A stretch of 64,000 nucleotides of DNA, taken from Halobaculum marinum. GTDB taxonomy: Archaea > Halobacteriota > Halobacteria > Halobacteriales > Haloferacaceae. Of the stretch, positions 1 to 9,005 are shown one piece after another. The stretch covers positions 496,001 to 560,000 of the forward strand of contig NZ_CP119989.1 in NCBI RefSeq assembly GCF_029338555.1, read 5' to 3'. Within the stretch, counting starts at the first letter, position 1; every line of letters begins with the position of its first letter. The position numbers and the translations under genes are program-made. The notes beneath the pieces were generated by a model. It saw only the letters and a program-made list of their open reading frames with translations. It did not search any database and was not told the DNA's origin.

Positions 1-158
1 GTGAGGAGGGTCGCGTCGCGTTTCCCCAACTCCTCGGCCACCGCGACCGCCAAGTCGTGGGCGCCCTCCGCGACGTCCAGCACCACCTGGTCGCCCGCCT
101 CGACGCGGGCGCTCCAGTCGACGAGTACCTCGGCGTGCTCGCGCACTCTGTCGTCCAT
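1..158 (-). CDS. Aminopeptidase, M29 family, N-terminal fragment
   Basis: Only the first 52 codons lie in the window, and the rest runs off the left edge. The reading starts MDDRVREHAEVLVDW and continues with GDQVVLDVAEGAHDLA, which matches the N-terminus I know from haloarchaeal M29 (AmpS-type) metallo-aminopeptidases; the metal-binding residues would be further downstream and cannot be checked. The ATG is the first in frame and lies head to head with the gnd gene, about 140 bases away. The family assignment rests on recognition of this short stretch only. Confidence 0.7.
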   Translation of the reverse strand, partial: MDDRVREHAEVLVDWSARVEAGDQVVLDVAEGAHDLAVAVAEELGKRDATLL

Positions 159-296
159 ACCGGGCGTCCGACTGCGGGGCGCGTAAGTGCGGCGCTTCCC
201 CGTCCGCGTCGCCGGAATCCGGCCACCGACTGTCCCCGCCGTGGAGCCGACACCGCACACCGCAACGCATACGCCCCGCGTGGCCGACCCGCCGGT

Positions 297-1220
297 ATGA
301 GCATCCAACTCGGCGTGATCGGACTCGGTCGGATGGGGCAGATCGTCGTCGACCGCGTCCTCGACGCCGGCCACGACGTGGTCGCGTTCGACCTCTCGGC
401 GGAGGCGACCGCCGCCGCCGCGGAGGCCGGTGCCGAACCGGCCGACTCCGTCGCGGACCTGTACGAACGACTGGACGCGGGTGCCGACGAGGGCGACGAT
501 GGCGTCCGCATCTGGCTGATGGTGCCCGCGGGCGACGCCGTCGACGCCACGCTCGACGACCTCGAACCGCACCTCACGAGCGACGACGTCGTCGTCGACG
601 GCGGGAACTCCTACTTCGAGGACTCCGTGCGCCGCGCGGAGGCGACCGACGCCGCCTACCTCGACTGCGGCACCTCCGGCGGGCCCGCCGGCGCAGACCT
701 GGGCTTCTCGCTGATGGTCGGCGGTCCCGAGTGGGCCTACGAGGAGTTGACGCCGGTGTTCGACGCCGTCGCGACCGGCCCCGCGGGCCACGACCGGATG
801 GGTGAGGCCGGGTCGGGTCACTACGTGAAGATGGTCCACAACGGCGTGGAGTACGCGCTGATGCAGGCGTACGGCGAGGGGTTCGAACTGCTCCACGAGG
901 GGCGCTACGACCTCGACCTGGAGGCGGTCGCGCGGACGTGGAACAACGGCGCGGTGATCCGCTCGTGGCTGCTGGAACTGTGTGAGGAGGCGTTCCGCGA
1001 GGAGGGGAACGACCTCGGCGACGTGGCCGACCGCGTCGAGGGCGGGTCGACGGGCACGTGGACGGTGCAGGAGGCGCTCGAACAGGAGGTGCCCGTGCCG
1101 CTCATCTACCAGGCGCTCGCCGAGCGGTTCGACTCGCGCCGGGAGCGGTTCGGCCGTCGCCTCGCGAGTCGCCTGCGGTACGGCTTCGGGCGCCACGAAG
1201 TGCCCCGCAAAGACGAGTAG
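297..1220 (+). CDS. gnd: 6-phosphogluconate dehydrogenase, short NAD-type (decarboxylating)
   Basis: This gene of 307 residues would oxidise and decarboxylate 6-phosphogluconate to ribulose 5-phosphate in the cytoplasm. The N-terminus carries a Rossmann dinucleotide-binding motif (GVIGLGRMG, residues 6-14). The substrate-site signatures DGGNSYFEDS, LDCGTSGGPAGA and GSGHYVKMVHNGVEYALMQAYGEG follow in the usual order, including the catalytic Lys of the HYVKMVHN motif. About 300 residues is typical of the short, mostly NAD-dependent (GntZ-like) form rather than the 470-residue NADP form; haloarchaea use this enzyme in the oxidative pentose phosphate route. I chose the ATG at 297 because the Rossmann strand starts right after it, although the frame is open upstream. 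Confidence 0.93.
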   Translation: MSIQLGVIGLGRMGQIVVDRVLDAGHDVVAFDLSAEATAAAAEAGAEPADSVADLYERLDAGADEGDDGVRIWLMVPAGDAVDATLDDLEPHLTSDDVVVDGGNSYFEDSVRRAEATDAAYLDCGTSGGPAGADLGFSLMVGGPEWAYEELTPVFDAVATGPAGHDRMGEAGSGHYVKMVHNGVEYALMQAYGEGFELLHEGRYDLDLEAVARTWNNGAVIRSWLLELCEEAFREEGNDLGDVADRVEGGSTGTWTVQEALEQEVPVPLIYQALAERFDSRRERFGRRLASRLRYGFGRHEVPRKDE

Positions 1221-1280
1221 CCGACCGCGCGAGCAGCCGACATCCGCCACGGCTATTGACCCGGCCTCGGAGCGGTTCGT

Positions 1281-1844
1281 ATGGTCCCTCCATCGACACG
1301 ACGACTGATCGCCGTCGCCCTCGTCGCCCTCGCGGTCGGTGCGGTCCTCGGCCCCTCGGTGAACGCGCTCCCCGGCTTCTCGGATCGCACCGGTCCGACC
1401 GACATCGCCGTCACAGAGTTCGAGCGACTCGACGCTGGCTGTGCGTCGGCGGTCGCGACGTACTCACGTGGCTCGGTGAGCGGCGACACGTTCACGAAGG
1501 TCACGTTCATCGAGACGGCCAGCACGGGCGCGAACCTCTCGGTGTGGACCGAACGGACCTCGCCCGATGGGGCCGACCTGAGCACCTTCCGTGTCCACGT
1601 CGAGTCACACGACGCCGGCCCCGCGAACACGACGTGCGAGACGGGCGTCCTCTATCGGATCTCCGTCGAGACGAGCGGCGGCGCGCCCGCGGGGTTCCTC
1701 GCCGACGACCACGGAACGCAGATTCAGTGGATGGAGAACGGCGCGTTCACCGTCTGTTCTGTGAGCGCGACCGGCGGCCTCGACACCCGGTGTCCCGGTG
1801 ATCGAGACCATCCACGGGTGTGGGCGAACGCGACCGCGAACTGA
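1281..1844 (+). CDS. Secreted or membrane-anchored protein of unknown function
   Basis: The gene encodes 187 residues with an N-terminal hydrophobic helix (about residues 9-30, after basic RR) that would act as signal or anchor. The mature part is acidic and rich in Ser, Thr and Gly, with several cysteines (ASAV preceded by GC, TTCET, FTVCS, TRCPG) that could form disulphides outside the cell. I recognise no domain. The ATG follows the gnd stop by 60 bases. A Tat motif is not obvious, so Sec export is more likely. Codon use and composition match the neighbours. Confidence 0.7.
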   Translation: MVPPSTRRLIAVALVALAVGAVLGPSVNALPGFSDRTGPTDIAVTEFERLDAGCASAVATYSRGSVSGDTFTKVTFIETASTGANLSVWTERTSPDGADLSTFRVHVESHDAGPANTTCETGVLYRISVETSGGAPAGFLADDHGTQIQWMENGAFTVCSVSATGGLDTRCPGDRDHPRVWANATAN

Positions 1845-1935
1845 CGGGCTGTTCCCCGTCCCGTCGTCGGATCGACGTTCCCGGCGTCGCTCGATAATCA
1901 CAACCCTTGTTACCCCCCGCTCCATAGCCGCGAGC

Positions 1936-2517
1936 ATGGTAGACCCCGTGGCAATCGGGTTCGGCGCGGGCCTCGTGTTGGTCTTCGTCGCCCTGCACTT
2001 CGCGCGCGGCACGGGCTGGGAGGCCACCGCGGACATCTCCGAGGAGGTCATCGAGCGGCGCGCCGCCACCGTCCCCGAGACGGAGTTCCCCGAGCCGGGG
2101 AGCCGAGCGATCGGCGGCGGCAGCGCCCCTGCCGGCGCGATCGGCGGCGGCGAGGACGGTGAGCTCGAGGGCGGCGCAGCCGCCGAGGAGTCGACGAGCC
2201 CGGCCGACATCCCGGAAGACGAGATCGAGTACTTCGAGGTCGAGTACGTGAAGGAGGGCGACACCATCGAGGTCGCCAACAACGAGACCGTCCTCGACGC
2301 CGGTGAAGACGAGGGCTGGGACCTGCCGTACGCCTGTCGGCAGGGGCAGTGCGTCTCGTGTGCCGGCCAGATCACCTCCGGCGGCAACTCCGAGGAGTAC
2401 GTCGAGCACGACAACCAGCAGATGCTCGACGACGCCGAACTCGACGACGGCTACACGCTCACCTGCGTCGCGTACCCGCGCGCGGACTTCACGATCGAGA
2501 CGGGCGAGGCGCCGTAA
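1936..2517 (+). CDS. Membrane-anchored plant-type 2Fe-2S ferredoxin
   Basis: The protein of 193 residues has three parts. Residues 1-24 form a hydrophobic helix that would anchor it in the membrane. Residues 25-95 are a Gly/Glu-rich linker. Residues 96-193 are a ferredoxin fold with ligands Cys134, Cys139, Cys142 (motif YACRQGQCVSCAG) and Cys177 (TLTCVAYP). Spacing C-x4-C-x2-C with a distant fourth Cys is that of plant-type [2Fe-2S] ferredoxins. It would carry single electrons at the membrane face; which side depends on topology I cannot settle. The main haloarchaeal ferredoxin is soluble and shorter, so this is a distinct membrane-bound paralogue. An AT-richer stretch (CTTGTTAC near 1906) lies about 27 bases ahead of the ATG and could be the TATA element of a leaderless transcript. 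Confidence 0.92.
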   Translation: MVDPVAIGFGAGLVLVFVALHFARGTGWEATADISEEVIERRAATVPETEFPEPGSRAIGGGSAPAGAIGGGEDGELEGGAAAEESTSPADIPEDEIEYFEVEYVKEGDTIEVANNETVLDAGEDEGWDLPYACRQGQCVSCAGQITSGGNSEEYVEHDNQQMLDDAELDDGYTLTCVAYPRADFTIETGEAP

Positions 2518-2638
2518 CCCGGCGCGCGCCGACAGCCACGGTTTCTCGGTCCACTCGACGGCACGGCGAGCGACTGCGTCGGACCGGCGCGGAGCGGTTC
2601 CGAAGGCTTATTCGCCGCGCCGCGGAACGGTGGAGTGA

Positions 2639-2711
2639 GGGCGGCTAGTTCAGCGGACAGAACGCTTGGTTCCGGACCAAGAGGTCGGGGGTTCAAATCC
2701 CTCGTCGCCCG
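2639..2711 (+). tRNA. tRNA-Arg, anticodon CCG
   Basis: The sequence folds as a full cloverleaf. The acceptor stem GGGCGGC pairs with GTCGCCC with one G-U pair, followed by discriminator G. The anticodon stem CTTGG/CCAAG encloses loop TTCCGGA, giving anticodon CCG for Arg codon CGG. The T arm GGGGG-TTCAAAT-CCCTC also has one G-U pair. No intron and no encoded CCA are seen. The gene stands alone just upstream of the trmB-like regulator. Confidence 0.95.
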
Positions 2712-2805
2712 TGTTCTCTCGATTTCGTCGCCCACAGCGACGCCCACGTCTCGCAACCATCGCGGCCCACAGAACCTTGATGTACCGCTACCCGATCCGG
2801 CGTAC

Positions 2806-3894
2806 ATGGACCGCGAGACGCTGGCGCAGGCGTTGAACTACGCCGACCTGACGGAGTACCAGTCGGAGGCGTACCTCACCCTGCTCGACATGGGCGTCTC
2901 GCCCGCCGTCGAGGTCGGCCGCGAGAGCGACGTGCCGGTGTCGCAGGTGTACGACGTGCTCCGGAGTCTGGAGTCGAAGGGGTACGTCGAGACGATCGAC
3001 CGCGAGAAGCTGTACGTGCGCCCGTGCGACCCCGGCGTCTCGATGGACGAACTGGAGTCGCGCGGCGAGTTGCTCCACGACGCCGCCGAGGAGATCCGCG
3101 AGCGCTACCGCCAACCCGACCGCATGGACGCGCGAGTCGGCGTCACCAAGCGCGGGGAGACGGCGGTCGCGAACGCACGCGACCTCATCGGCGACGCCGA
3201 CACCGTCGTCGAGTTGGCCGGCACGTACGAGCAACTGGCGCAACTGCTCCCGGCGATCCGCGAGGCGCGCGAGCAGGGCGTCGTCGTCCGCGCGTCCGTC
3301 TACGTCGACGACGGGCAGACGCCGCCCGAGGGGTTCGACCCGAGCGGCGCGCTGTCGGAACTGCGCGGCTGTTCCATCCCCGGCCCGTTCCTCGTCATCG
3401 TCGACCGCCACCGCACCTGCTTCGCGCCGAACACCCGGTCGGACGAGGACTACGGCGTCGTCATCTACGACCGCATCCTCCCGTTCGTGTTCCACTGGTA
3501 CTACCTCACCTGTCTGTGGAACCTCTACCCCACGCTGTACGCCGACGAGACCGACCGCGTCACGTACGTCACGATGGAGGAGTTCGTCTGCGACTGCCAC
3601 TCGCTGTGGAACGAGGGGTACGAATTGGAGGTTGTCGTCGACGGCGTCGACATCGCCACCGACGAGCGGCGCACCCTCCGGGGACTCGTCGTCGACCTGT
3701 CACACCTCCGCGACGGCCTCGACCTGTCGCGACTGGCGCTGTCGGACATGGGCGCGCACAAGAGCTTCGTCCTCGTCACTGACGAGGGCACCGTCGAGGT
3801 CGGCGGCTGGGGCGCCGTCTTCGAGGACGTGGAGATGCGGACCATCTCGCTGGTTGGCCTCGACGCGGGGTCGCTGCCGTTGCCCAGCAGGTGA
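2806..3894 (+). CDS. TrmB-family transcriptional regulator next to the glucan operon
   Basis: The protein has 362 residues. The first 80 or so form a winged helix-turn-helix (LTEYQSEAYLTLLDMG, then VPVSQVYDVLRSLESKGYVE, the recognition-helix region). A middle segment (YRQPDRMDARVGV...) and a long C-terminal effector-binding region follow, as in the sugar-sensing TrmB family of archaea, where ligand binding changes DNA affinity. It is convergent with the seven-gene beta-glucan operon ending at 4042, which makes that operon its likely target; the ligand would then be glucose or a beta-glucan oligosaccharide (inference). The ATG at 2806 is the first residue of the recognisable domain. Repeated ATACTTT boxes upstream of the operon are candidate binding sites. 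Confidence 0.88.
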   Translation: MDRETLAQALNYADLTEYQSEAYLTLLDMGVSPAVEVGRESDVPVSQVYDVLRSLESKGYVETIDREKLYVRPCDPGVSMDELESRGELLHDAAEEIRERYRQPDRMDARVGVTKRGETAVANARDLIGDADTVVELAGTYEQLAQLLPAIREAREQGVVVRASVYVDDGQTPPEGFDPSGALSELRGCSIPGPFLVIVDRHRTCFAPNTRSDEDYGVVIYDRILPFVFHWYYLTCLWNLYPTLYADETDRVTYVTMEEFVCDCHSLWNEGYELEVVVDGVDIATDERRTLRGLVVDLSHLRDGLDLSRLALSDMGAHKSFVLVTDEGTVEVGGWGAVFEDVEMRTISLVGLDAGSLPLPSR

Positions 3895-4041
3895 TGGGGG
3901 CTGAGGTGCGGTGCAGTACGGGACGCTGCTGTGCGGTTCGGAGGGCCGGGGGTGGCTCAGTCCCCCGGCCGATGATGAAGGTGGCTGATCAGAGTGGGGG
4001 CGCGCGGTTCGCTCGGACCGACGCGCCCGTGGGGGGCTGTG

Positions 4042-6261
4042 CTACTCGTCGACGGCGTCGACCGTCGCCGCCAACTCGTCACACCGAAGCGTGATCGGGC
4101 CGCTCTCGAAGCGCCGCGAGCCGTCGGGCTGAACCACGCCGAAGGCGTCGGCCGACACCGACAGATCGACTGTCGTCTCCTCGCCCGGGTCCAGCGAGAC
4201 GCGTTCGAAGCCGACCAGTTCCTCGACGGGCGTCACGACCGTCGCGTGGTCGCGCCCGCCGAACAGTTCGACGACCTCGTCGCCGGCGCGCTCGCCGGTG
4301 TTGGCGACCGTCACCGACGCCGTCACCGAGCCGTCGGCCGCGAGCGACTCGGCGTCGACCGAGAGGTCGCGGTACTCGAACTCGGTGTACGACAGGCCGT
4401 GGCCGAACGGCCACAGCGGGTCGTACGACGACAAGTGTTCGTCCTCGCCGATTGGGTGCGGGTTCGGCAGGCGGTTGTGCCGCACGGGCAGGTGGCCCGC
4501 CGAGCGCGCCACCGACATCGGGAGCTTCCCGCTCGGGTTCACCTCGCCGAACAGCGTCTCGGCGACGGCGCGGCCGCCCTCGGCACCAGGGAAGTACGCC
4601 TGCAGGATCGCGTCGACGGTGTCTGCCGCCCACGAGATCGCCAGCGGGCGACCGGTCACGAGCACGAGCGCCGTGGGCGTGCCGGTGTCGACGACGGCCT
4701 CCAGCAACTCGCGCTGGGGGTCGGGCAGGTCGATCTCCGCCCGGTTCGGGAACTGGTCAGTCGGCCCGGTGACGTCCTGCGGGCCGAACTCGTGGATGTA
4801 CCAGTTCTCGCCGAGGACGACGACGGCGGCGGCGGCGGCGGCGGCGGCGTCCGCCGCGGCGGCCACGTCGTCAGGTTCGTCGATGCCAGCGCCGCGCTCG
4901 TAGCGGACGGTCGTGTCGGCGCCGGTGACGGCCTCGACACCCTCGCGGACCGTCGTGCCGTCGAGTTCGTGCTCCTCCTTGAGGCTCCAGCCGCCGACCT
5001 GGTTCACCAGCGAGTCGGCGTTCGGCCCCGTGACGAGCACCTCGTCGGCCTCGGGGTCGAACGGGAGCAGGTCGCCGTCGTTCTGCAGCAGCGTCATCGA
5101 CTCCCGCGCCGCCTCAAGCGTCACGTCACGGTTGGCGGCCACCCCGAGCGCGTCGCTCGACTCGTCGGGGTCGACGAACGGGTCGTCGAACAGCCCGACC
5201 GCGGCCTTGAGGCGGAGCACGCGCCGGACGGACTCGTCGACGGCGGCCTCCGCCACCTCGCCGGACTCGACGAGGTCTGCGAGGTGTTCGACGTGCTCGG
5301 CGGCGCCCAGCGAGTGGACGTCGACGCCGGCGTCGAACGCCCGGCGGATCGAGTCGCGGGCGCTCGCCTCGACGTGGTGGTCCTCGTGGAGCATGTTGAT
5401 GCCGTTCCAGTCGGAGGCGACGTAGCCGTCGAAGCCGAACTCCTCGCGGAGCACGTCGCGCAGCCAGTAGCGCGAGCCGTGCGACGGCTCCCCGTTGATG
5501 GAGTTGTAGCTGGGCATGATCCCCTCGACACCCTCCGCCAGGACACGTTCGAACGAGGGGACGAAGTCGCGGTACAGCGACGACAGCGACCGGTCGACCG
5601 GCCCCGTGTCCTCGCCGCGCTCGGGTTCGCCGTAGGCGGGGAAGTGCTTCGCCATCGCCGCCACGTCGACCGGGGCGTCGTGGATACCGCGGACCTTCGC
5701 GGCTGCCAACTCGCCGACGAGGTACGGCGACTCGCCGAACGTCTCGAACGTGCGCCCCCATCGCGGGTCGCGCGCCACGTCGCAGGTCGGCCCGTACGTC
5801 AGGCTCGACCCCGTCGCGGCGACCTCCGTCGCCGTGACCGCGCCGATGCGCTCGGCCAGATCCGGGTCGCGCGCGGCGGCGACGCCGAGGTTGTGCGGGA
5901 ACACGGTGGTCTCCTCGACGTACGCGTGGCCGTGGATCGCGTCCACGGGGATGAGAATCGGGACGCCGAGGCGCGACTCCTCGGTGGCGACGCGCTGGAG
6001 TTCGTTCGCGATCTCGACGACCTCCTCGGCGTCGCGGTGGGGCGACGCCCCGTAGCCGAACGGCGTGACGAAGCCGATGCCGTACTCGCGGACGAGCTCG
6101 GCGGCGTCGTCGACGGTCATCGTCTCGCCCATCGTGCCGACGTAGGTGCCGGCGAGCTGGGCGGCCTTCTCGCGGACGGTCATCTCCTCGATCAACTGCT
6201 CGATTCGCGTGTCGGTGTCGACGGCCGGGTCGCGGCCGATCTGTGGGTCTCGTGTCGTCAT
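4042..6261 (-). CDS. Glycoside hydrolase family 3 beta-glucosidase, cytoplasmic
   Basis: The 739-residue enzyme would release glucose from the non-reducing end of beta-linked oligosaccharides. The N-terminal TIM barrel contains the conserved KH pair (Lys205-His206 in MAKHFPAYG) and the nucleophile motif GYVASDWNG with Asp284. An alpha/beta sandwich domain (from about 330, with GGWSLKEEHELDG) and a C-terminal fibronectin-III-like domain (about 620-739) follow. No signal peptide or Tat motif is present, so it should act inside the cell. It is the last gene of the operon: its ATG overlaps the stop of the GH81 gene in an ATGA, so the two are translationally coupled. With GH81 outside and an Opp-type importer between them, laminari-oligosaccharides are its most likely substrates. 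Confidence 0.92.
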   Translation of the reverse strand: MTTRDPQIGRDPAVDTDTRIEQLIEEMTVREKAAQLAGTYVGTMGETMTVDDAAELVREYGIGFVTPFGYGASPHRDAEEVVEIANELQRVATEESRLGVPILIPVDAIHGHAYVEETTVFPHNLGVAAARDPDLAERIGAVTATEVAATGSSLTYGPTCDVARDPRWGRTFETFGESPYLVGELAAAKVRGIHDAPVDVAAMAKHFPAYGEPERGEDTGPVDRSLSSLYRDFVPSFERVLAEGVEGIMPSYNSINGEPSHGSRYWLRDVLREEFGFDGYVASDWNGINMLHEDHHVEASARDSIRRAFDAGVDVHSLGAAEHVEHLADLVESGEVAEAAVDESVRRVLRLKAAVGLFDDPFVDPDESSDALGVAANRDVTLEAARESMTLLQNDGDLLPFDPEADEVLVTGPNADSLVNQVGGWSLKEEHELDGTTVREGVEAVTGADTTVRYERGAGIDEPDDVAAAADAAAAAAAAVVVLGENWYIHEFGPQDVTGPTDQFPNRAEIDLPDPQRELLEAVVDTGTPTALVLVTGRPLAISWAADTVDAILQAYFPGAEGGRAVAETLFGEVNPSGKLPMSVARSAGHLPVRHNRLPNPHPIGEDEHLSSYDPLWPFGHGLSYTEFEYRDLSVDAESLAADGSVTASVTVANTGERAGDEVVELFGGRDHATVVTPVEELVGFERVSLDPGEETTVDLSVSADAFGVVQPDGSRRFESGPITLRCDELAATVDAVDE

Positions 6262-9005
6262 AGGGTGGTGGTGGTCGTCGTCTCGTTCGTCGCCCCGTCG
6301 GCCACGGTGACCGCGACGGTCTCGGGGGTCGCTTTCGTCCGCAACTCGGTCGTGCCCGACGCACTCCCGCCGGCGACGCTCGTGGTCGCCGACTCGAGCG
6401 TCGCCCCCGCGGCGTCGCGGAGTTCGACCGTCACCGACGCGAGGTCGCCGTCGGCGTCCGCCACCGACCAGTCGACGGTGACGTTCGTCCACGGCCCGGT
6501 CGTCCGGGTCGCGGTCGACACCGACTCGACGGTCGGGGCGCGCTCCGTGTCGCCGTCGCCGCCGCCGGAGCCGCTGCTGGCGGTGGTCGTGGCGAGGTCG
6601 TTCGCGGGCACCGACAGCGAGGTGCCGTCGGAGAAGGTGACGGTCGTCTCCGCGTCGCCGGCATTATAGGCGACGTAGGTCCGCGTCGTGCCGTCGTCGA
6701 AGGCGGCCGCCAGCGGGGCGTCGGCGGTGACGCTCGCGTCGACGGCGCCCAGGTCCGACAGCGCGGTGAGCCAGCGGTAGGTGTGTGCCCGCGACTCGCC
6801 GAACTCGACGGCGTACGACTCGGGCTTCGTCTCGAACAGCGACACGGCGTCGGCGGGGTCGCTGAACGCGCGGTACGACCACAGGACGTCCGGCCAGTAG
6901 CCGAACGTGTCGCCGCCGTTGGCGGCGACGAGTTCGTCGTACGTCGCCTGCGCGGCCGCGCGGTCGCGGCCGAGGTACAGCGAGTGGCCGCCGACCGGGA
7001 GGACGTTGATCCCGTGGATCGCCTCCACGTCGTCGGTCCACCAGGTGTCGTACTTGTAGCCGGCACCCCACACCATCGCGGCGTAGCTGTAGTCCCAGTC
7101 TGCGGGGTGGTTCTCCTCGTCGACGTCGTACCAGTACTCCTCGACGGCGGCCGTCTCGTGGGCCAGCAGGTACGCGCCGAGGTCACGCAGTCGCGTGTCG
7201 CCGGTGAACGCGCCGTACTGGAGGATCGCCGCGTAGGCGTTGACCGCCTCCGAGGACGACTCCTGGTTGTTGCCCAGGTCGAAGTCCGGGTTGCCGGCGG
7301 CCCACGAGTGGCCCGCGTACGGCGAGAAGTTCCGCAGGAACGGGAACAGCGGGTCGTCGCGGTCCGGCGAGGCGTAGTCGCGGATCAGCAACTCGACCAT
7401 CCCGCCCCAGTTCGCGTCGTCGGCCCACGTCGGGTCGGTGCGCGCGACCTCGGCGGCCCCCTTCACGAAGTAGCCGTAGTGGAAGTGGTGGTCGTTCAGC
7501 TCCGGCCCGGAGCCGAACGAGTCGTTGTAGCCGATGAGCGTGCCCCACGTGCCGTCGTAGTAGAACACGTCCTCGGAGGTGGAGTCACCCGACACCGTCG
7601 CGTCGAGCCACGTCTCCAGGTCGTCGCGCAAGGCGGCGTCGAACGCGTCGGCGGCGGTCGCGTCGCCGACCTGCTCGGCGATCGGTCGCAGTTGGAGGAG
7701 TCGCTCGTAGTTCTTCCCCGTCCAGTACGTCCCGTCGCCGGGCTGTTCGGGGCCCGAACGGACCAGCGGCGACTCCGCCTCGGCGTCGTCGACGTAGCCC
7801 GCCAGTCGGCTCTGGTCTGCACTCTCGGTGGCCGGGAGGTACGGGAGGGTCGGCGGCAGGTCGAGCGTCGTCGTGAACGACGCACCCGTCGTCGTCTCCA
7901 TCGTCCCGCGCGGCGAGACGAACGTGTCGCCGTCGAGCGTCGCGGCGGTGTGCTTGTACTGGTGCGGGTACAGCGCGGCGATCGTCCCCGTCGTCGACGA
8001 CTCCCCGCGCGGCGCGGTGTCGAACGCGTGAGTCGTCTCCACGGTCGCCGCCGTCTCGTCGTACGTCCACGAGACGGTCGTGCCCGTGATCGGGTTGTAG
8101 GCGTACGACTCGTAGCGCGACAGCGCCGTCGTCGTCGCCTCGGGCAACACCGCGACCGCGAGGTAGCCGTCCCCCGCGAGGGCGCTGGTCAGCGTCGCCG
8201 ACCCGACGCCCGACCACGTCGCGCCGGCGGGCGCGAACAGGCCGTAGTGGTGGCCGTTCACCGTGACGCCGAGGACGTTCCCCTGGTCGGCCCACACGTC
8301 GGGCGTCGCGGCGAACGACAACTCGGCGTCGGCGCCGGTCACTTCCGCGAACACGAACGGCGACCCCTGCGTCACCGTCGCGTCGAGCGTCGGCGTCGTC
8401 GTGTCGCCGGCGCCCCAGTGAACGTCGACGTGCCAGTCGCCGTAGCCCGCACAGCGGGCGTCGGCGAAGTCGGCGCCGGTCGTCGACAGCGTGAGGTCGG
8501 TCGTGTCGTCCATCTCGGCGACGTTGTTCCGGTTCGTGTCGCCGGCGACGGTCGAGAACGTCCACTCGGTCGGGTACGACAGGTCCAGCCCCGCGCCGGT
8601 CGGCTCGGCGACGAGCGGGTGCGCCCACATCGGGGCGCCGTACTGGGAGCGCAGGAGGTTGCTCCACCACTCGTTCGTCGGGAACGGCGCCAACAGGTCG
8701 CTCGTGGCGTACACCTGCTCTGGGGGCGCCTCCTCCCCGGACGGGAGCCTCGTCGTGTAGCTCCCGGCGCCGACCGAGACCGTCGGGTCGCCCGCGGCGG
8801 CGGTCGTCGCCTCGGCCGTAGCGGTGGTGGTCGCGGGGGCGCCGGTCGCGGTCGCCTCGCTCGCTCCGGCACAGCCGGCGATACCGGCCGCTCCGAGCGT
8901 CGACACGCCGGCGAGGTAGCCCCGCCGGGAGAGGTCGACGCGGTCGGTGTCGGCGTTCGACTCGTCGTCGTGGCCGTGGTCGGAGTCGTCGGGCGTTCCG
9001 CTCAT
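6258..9005 (-). CDS. Secreted GH81 endo-beta-1,3-glucanase (laminarinase), Tat lipoprotein
   Basis: The 915-residue protein begins with a Tat signal (SRRGYLAG, Arg27-Arg28) and a lipobox ending at Cys45 (GIAGC), so it should be exported folded and anchored by lipid on the outside. A Thr/Ala-rich linker follows. The GH81 core spans roughly residues 75-790 and includes the family motifs HHFHYGYF (near 505), GHSWAAGNPDF and NNQESSSEAVNAY (near 580) that surround the catalytic residues. The last 110 residues look like an Ig-like beta-sandwich that may bind substrate. GH81 enzymes cut internal beta-1,3 bonds in laminarin, curdlan or cell-wall glucan. The gene overlaps its neighbours by four bases on both sides (ATGA), between the transporter ATPase and GH3 genes. 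Confidence 0.9.
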   Translation of the reverse strand: MSGTPDDSDHGHDDESNADTDRVDLSRRGYLAGVSTLGAAGIAGCAGASEATATGAPATTTATAEATTAAAGDPTVSVGAGSYTTRLPSGEEAPPEQVYATSDLLAPFPTNEWWSNLLRSQYGAPMWAHPLVAEPTGAGLDLSYPTEWTFSTVAGDTNRNNVAEMDDTTDLTLSTTGADFADARCAGYGDWHVDVHWGAGDTTTPTLDATVTQGSPFVFAEVTGADAELSFAATPDVWADQGNVLGVTVNGHHYGLFAPAGATWSGVGSATLTSALAGDGYLAVAVLPEATTTALSRYESYAYNPITGTTVSWTYDETAATVETTHAFDTAPRGESSTTGTIAALYPHQYKHTAATLDGDTFVSPRGTMETTTGASFTTTLDLPPTLPYLPATESADQSRLAGYVDDAEAESPLVRSGPEQPGDGTYWTGKNYERLLQLRPIAEQVGDATAADAFDAALRDDLETWLDATVSGDSTSEDVFYYDGTWGTLIGYNDSFGSGPELNDHHFHYGYFVKGAAEVARTDPTWADDANWGGMVELLIRDYASPDRDDPLFPFLRNFSPYAGHSWAAGNPDFDLGNNQESSSEAVNAYAAILQYGAFTGDTRLRDLGAYLLAHETAAVEEYWYDVDEENHPADWDYSYAAMVWGAGYKYDTWWTDDVEAIHGINVLPVGGHSLYLGRDRAAAQATYDELVAANGGDTFGYWPDVLWSYRAFSDPADAVSLFETKPESYAVEFGESRAHTYRWLTALSDLGAVDASVTADAPLAAAFDDGTTRTYVAYNAGDAETTVTFSDGTSLSVPANDLATTTASSGSGGGDGDTERAPTVESVSTATRTTGPWTNVTVDWSVADADGDLASVTVELRDAAGATLESATTSVAGGSASGTTELRTKATPETVAVTVADGATNETTTTTTL

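Noticed and set aside
2451-2807. Minus-strand open frame across the tRNA giving a peptide with RDLNPRPLGPEP
   Set aside because: This is the well-known false translation of a tRNA gene.
4800-4870. GGCGGC run in the GH3 gene as a possible unstable repeat
   Set aside because: It codes a plain Ala-rich helix (AAADAAAAAAAAVVVL); length is small and similar runs are common in this GC-rich DNA.
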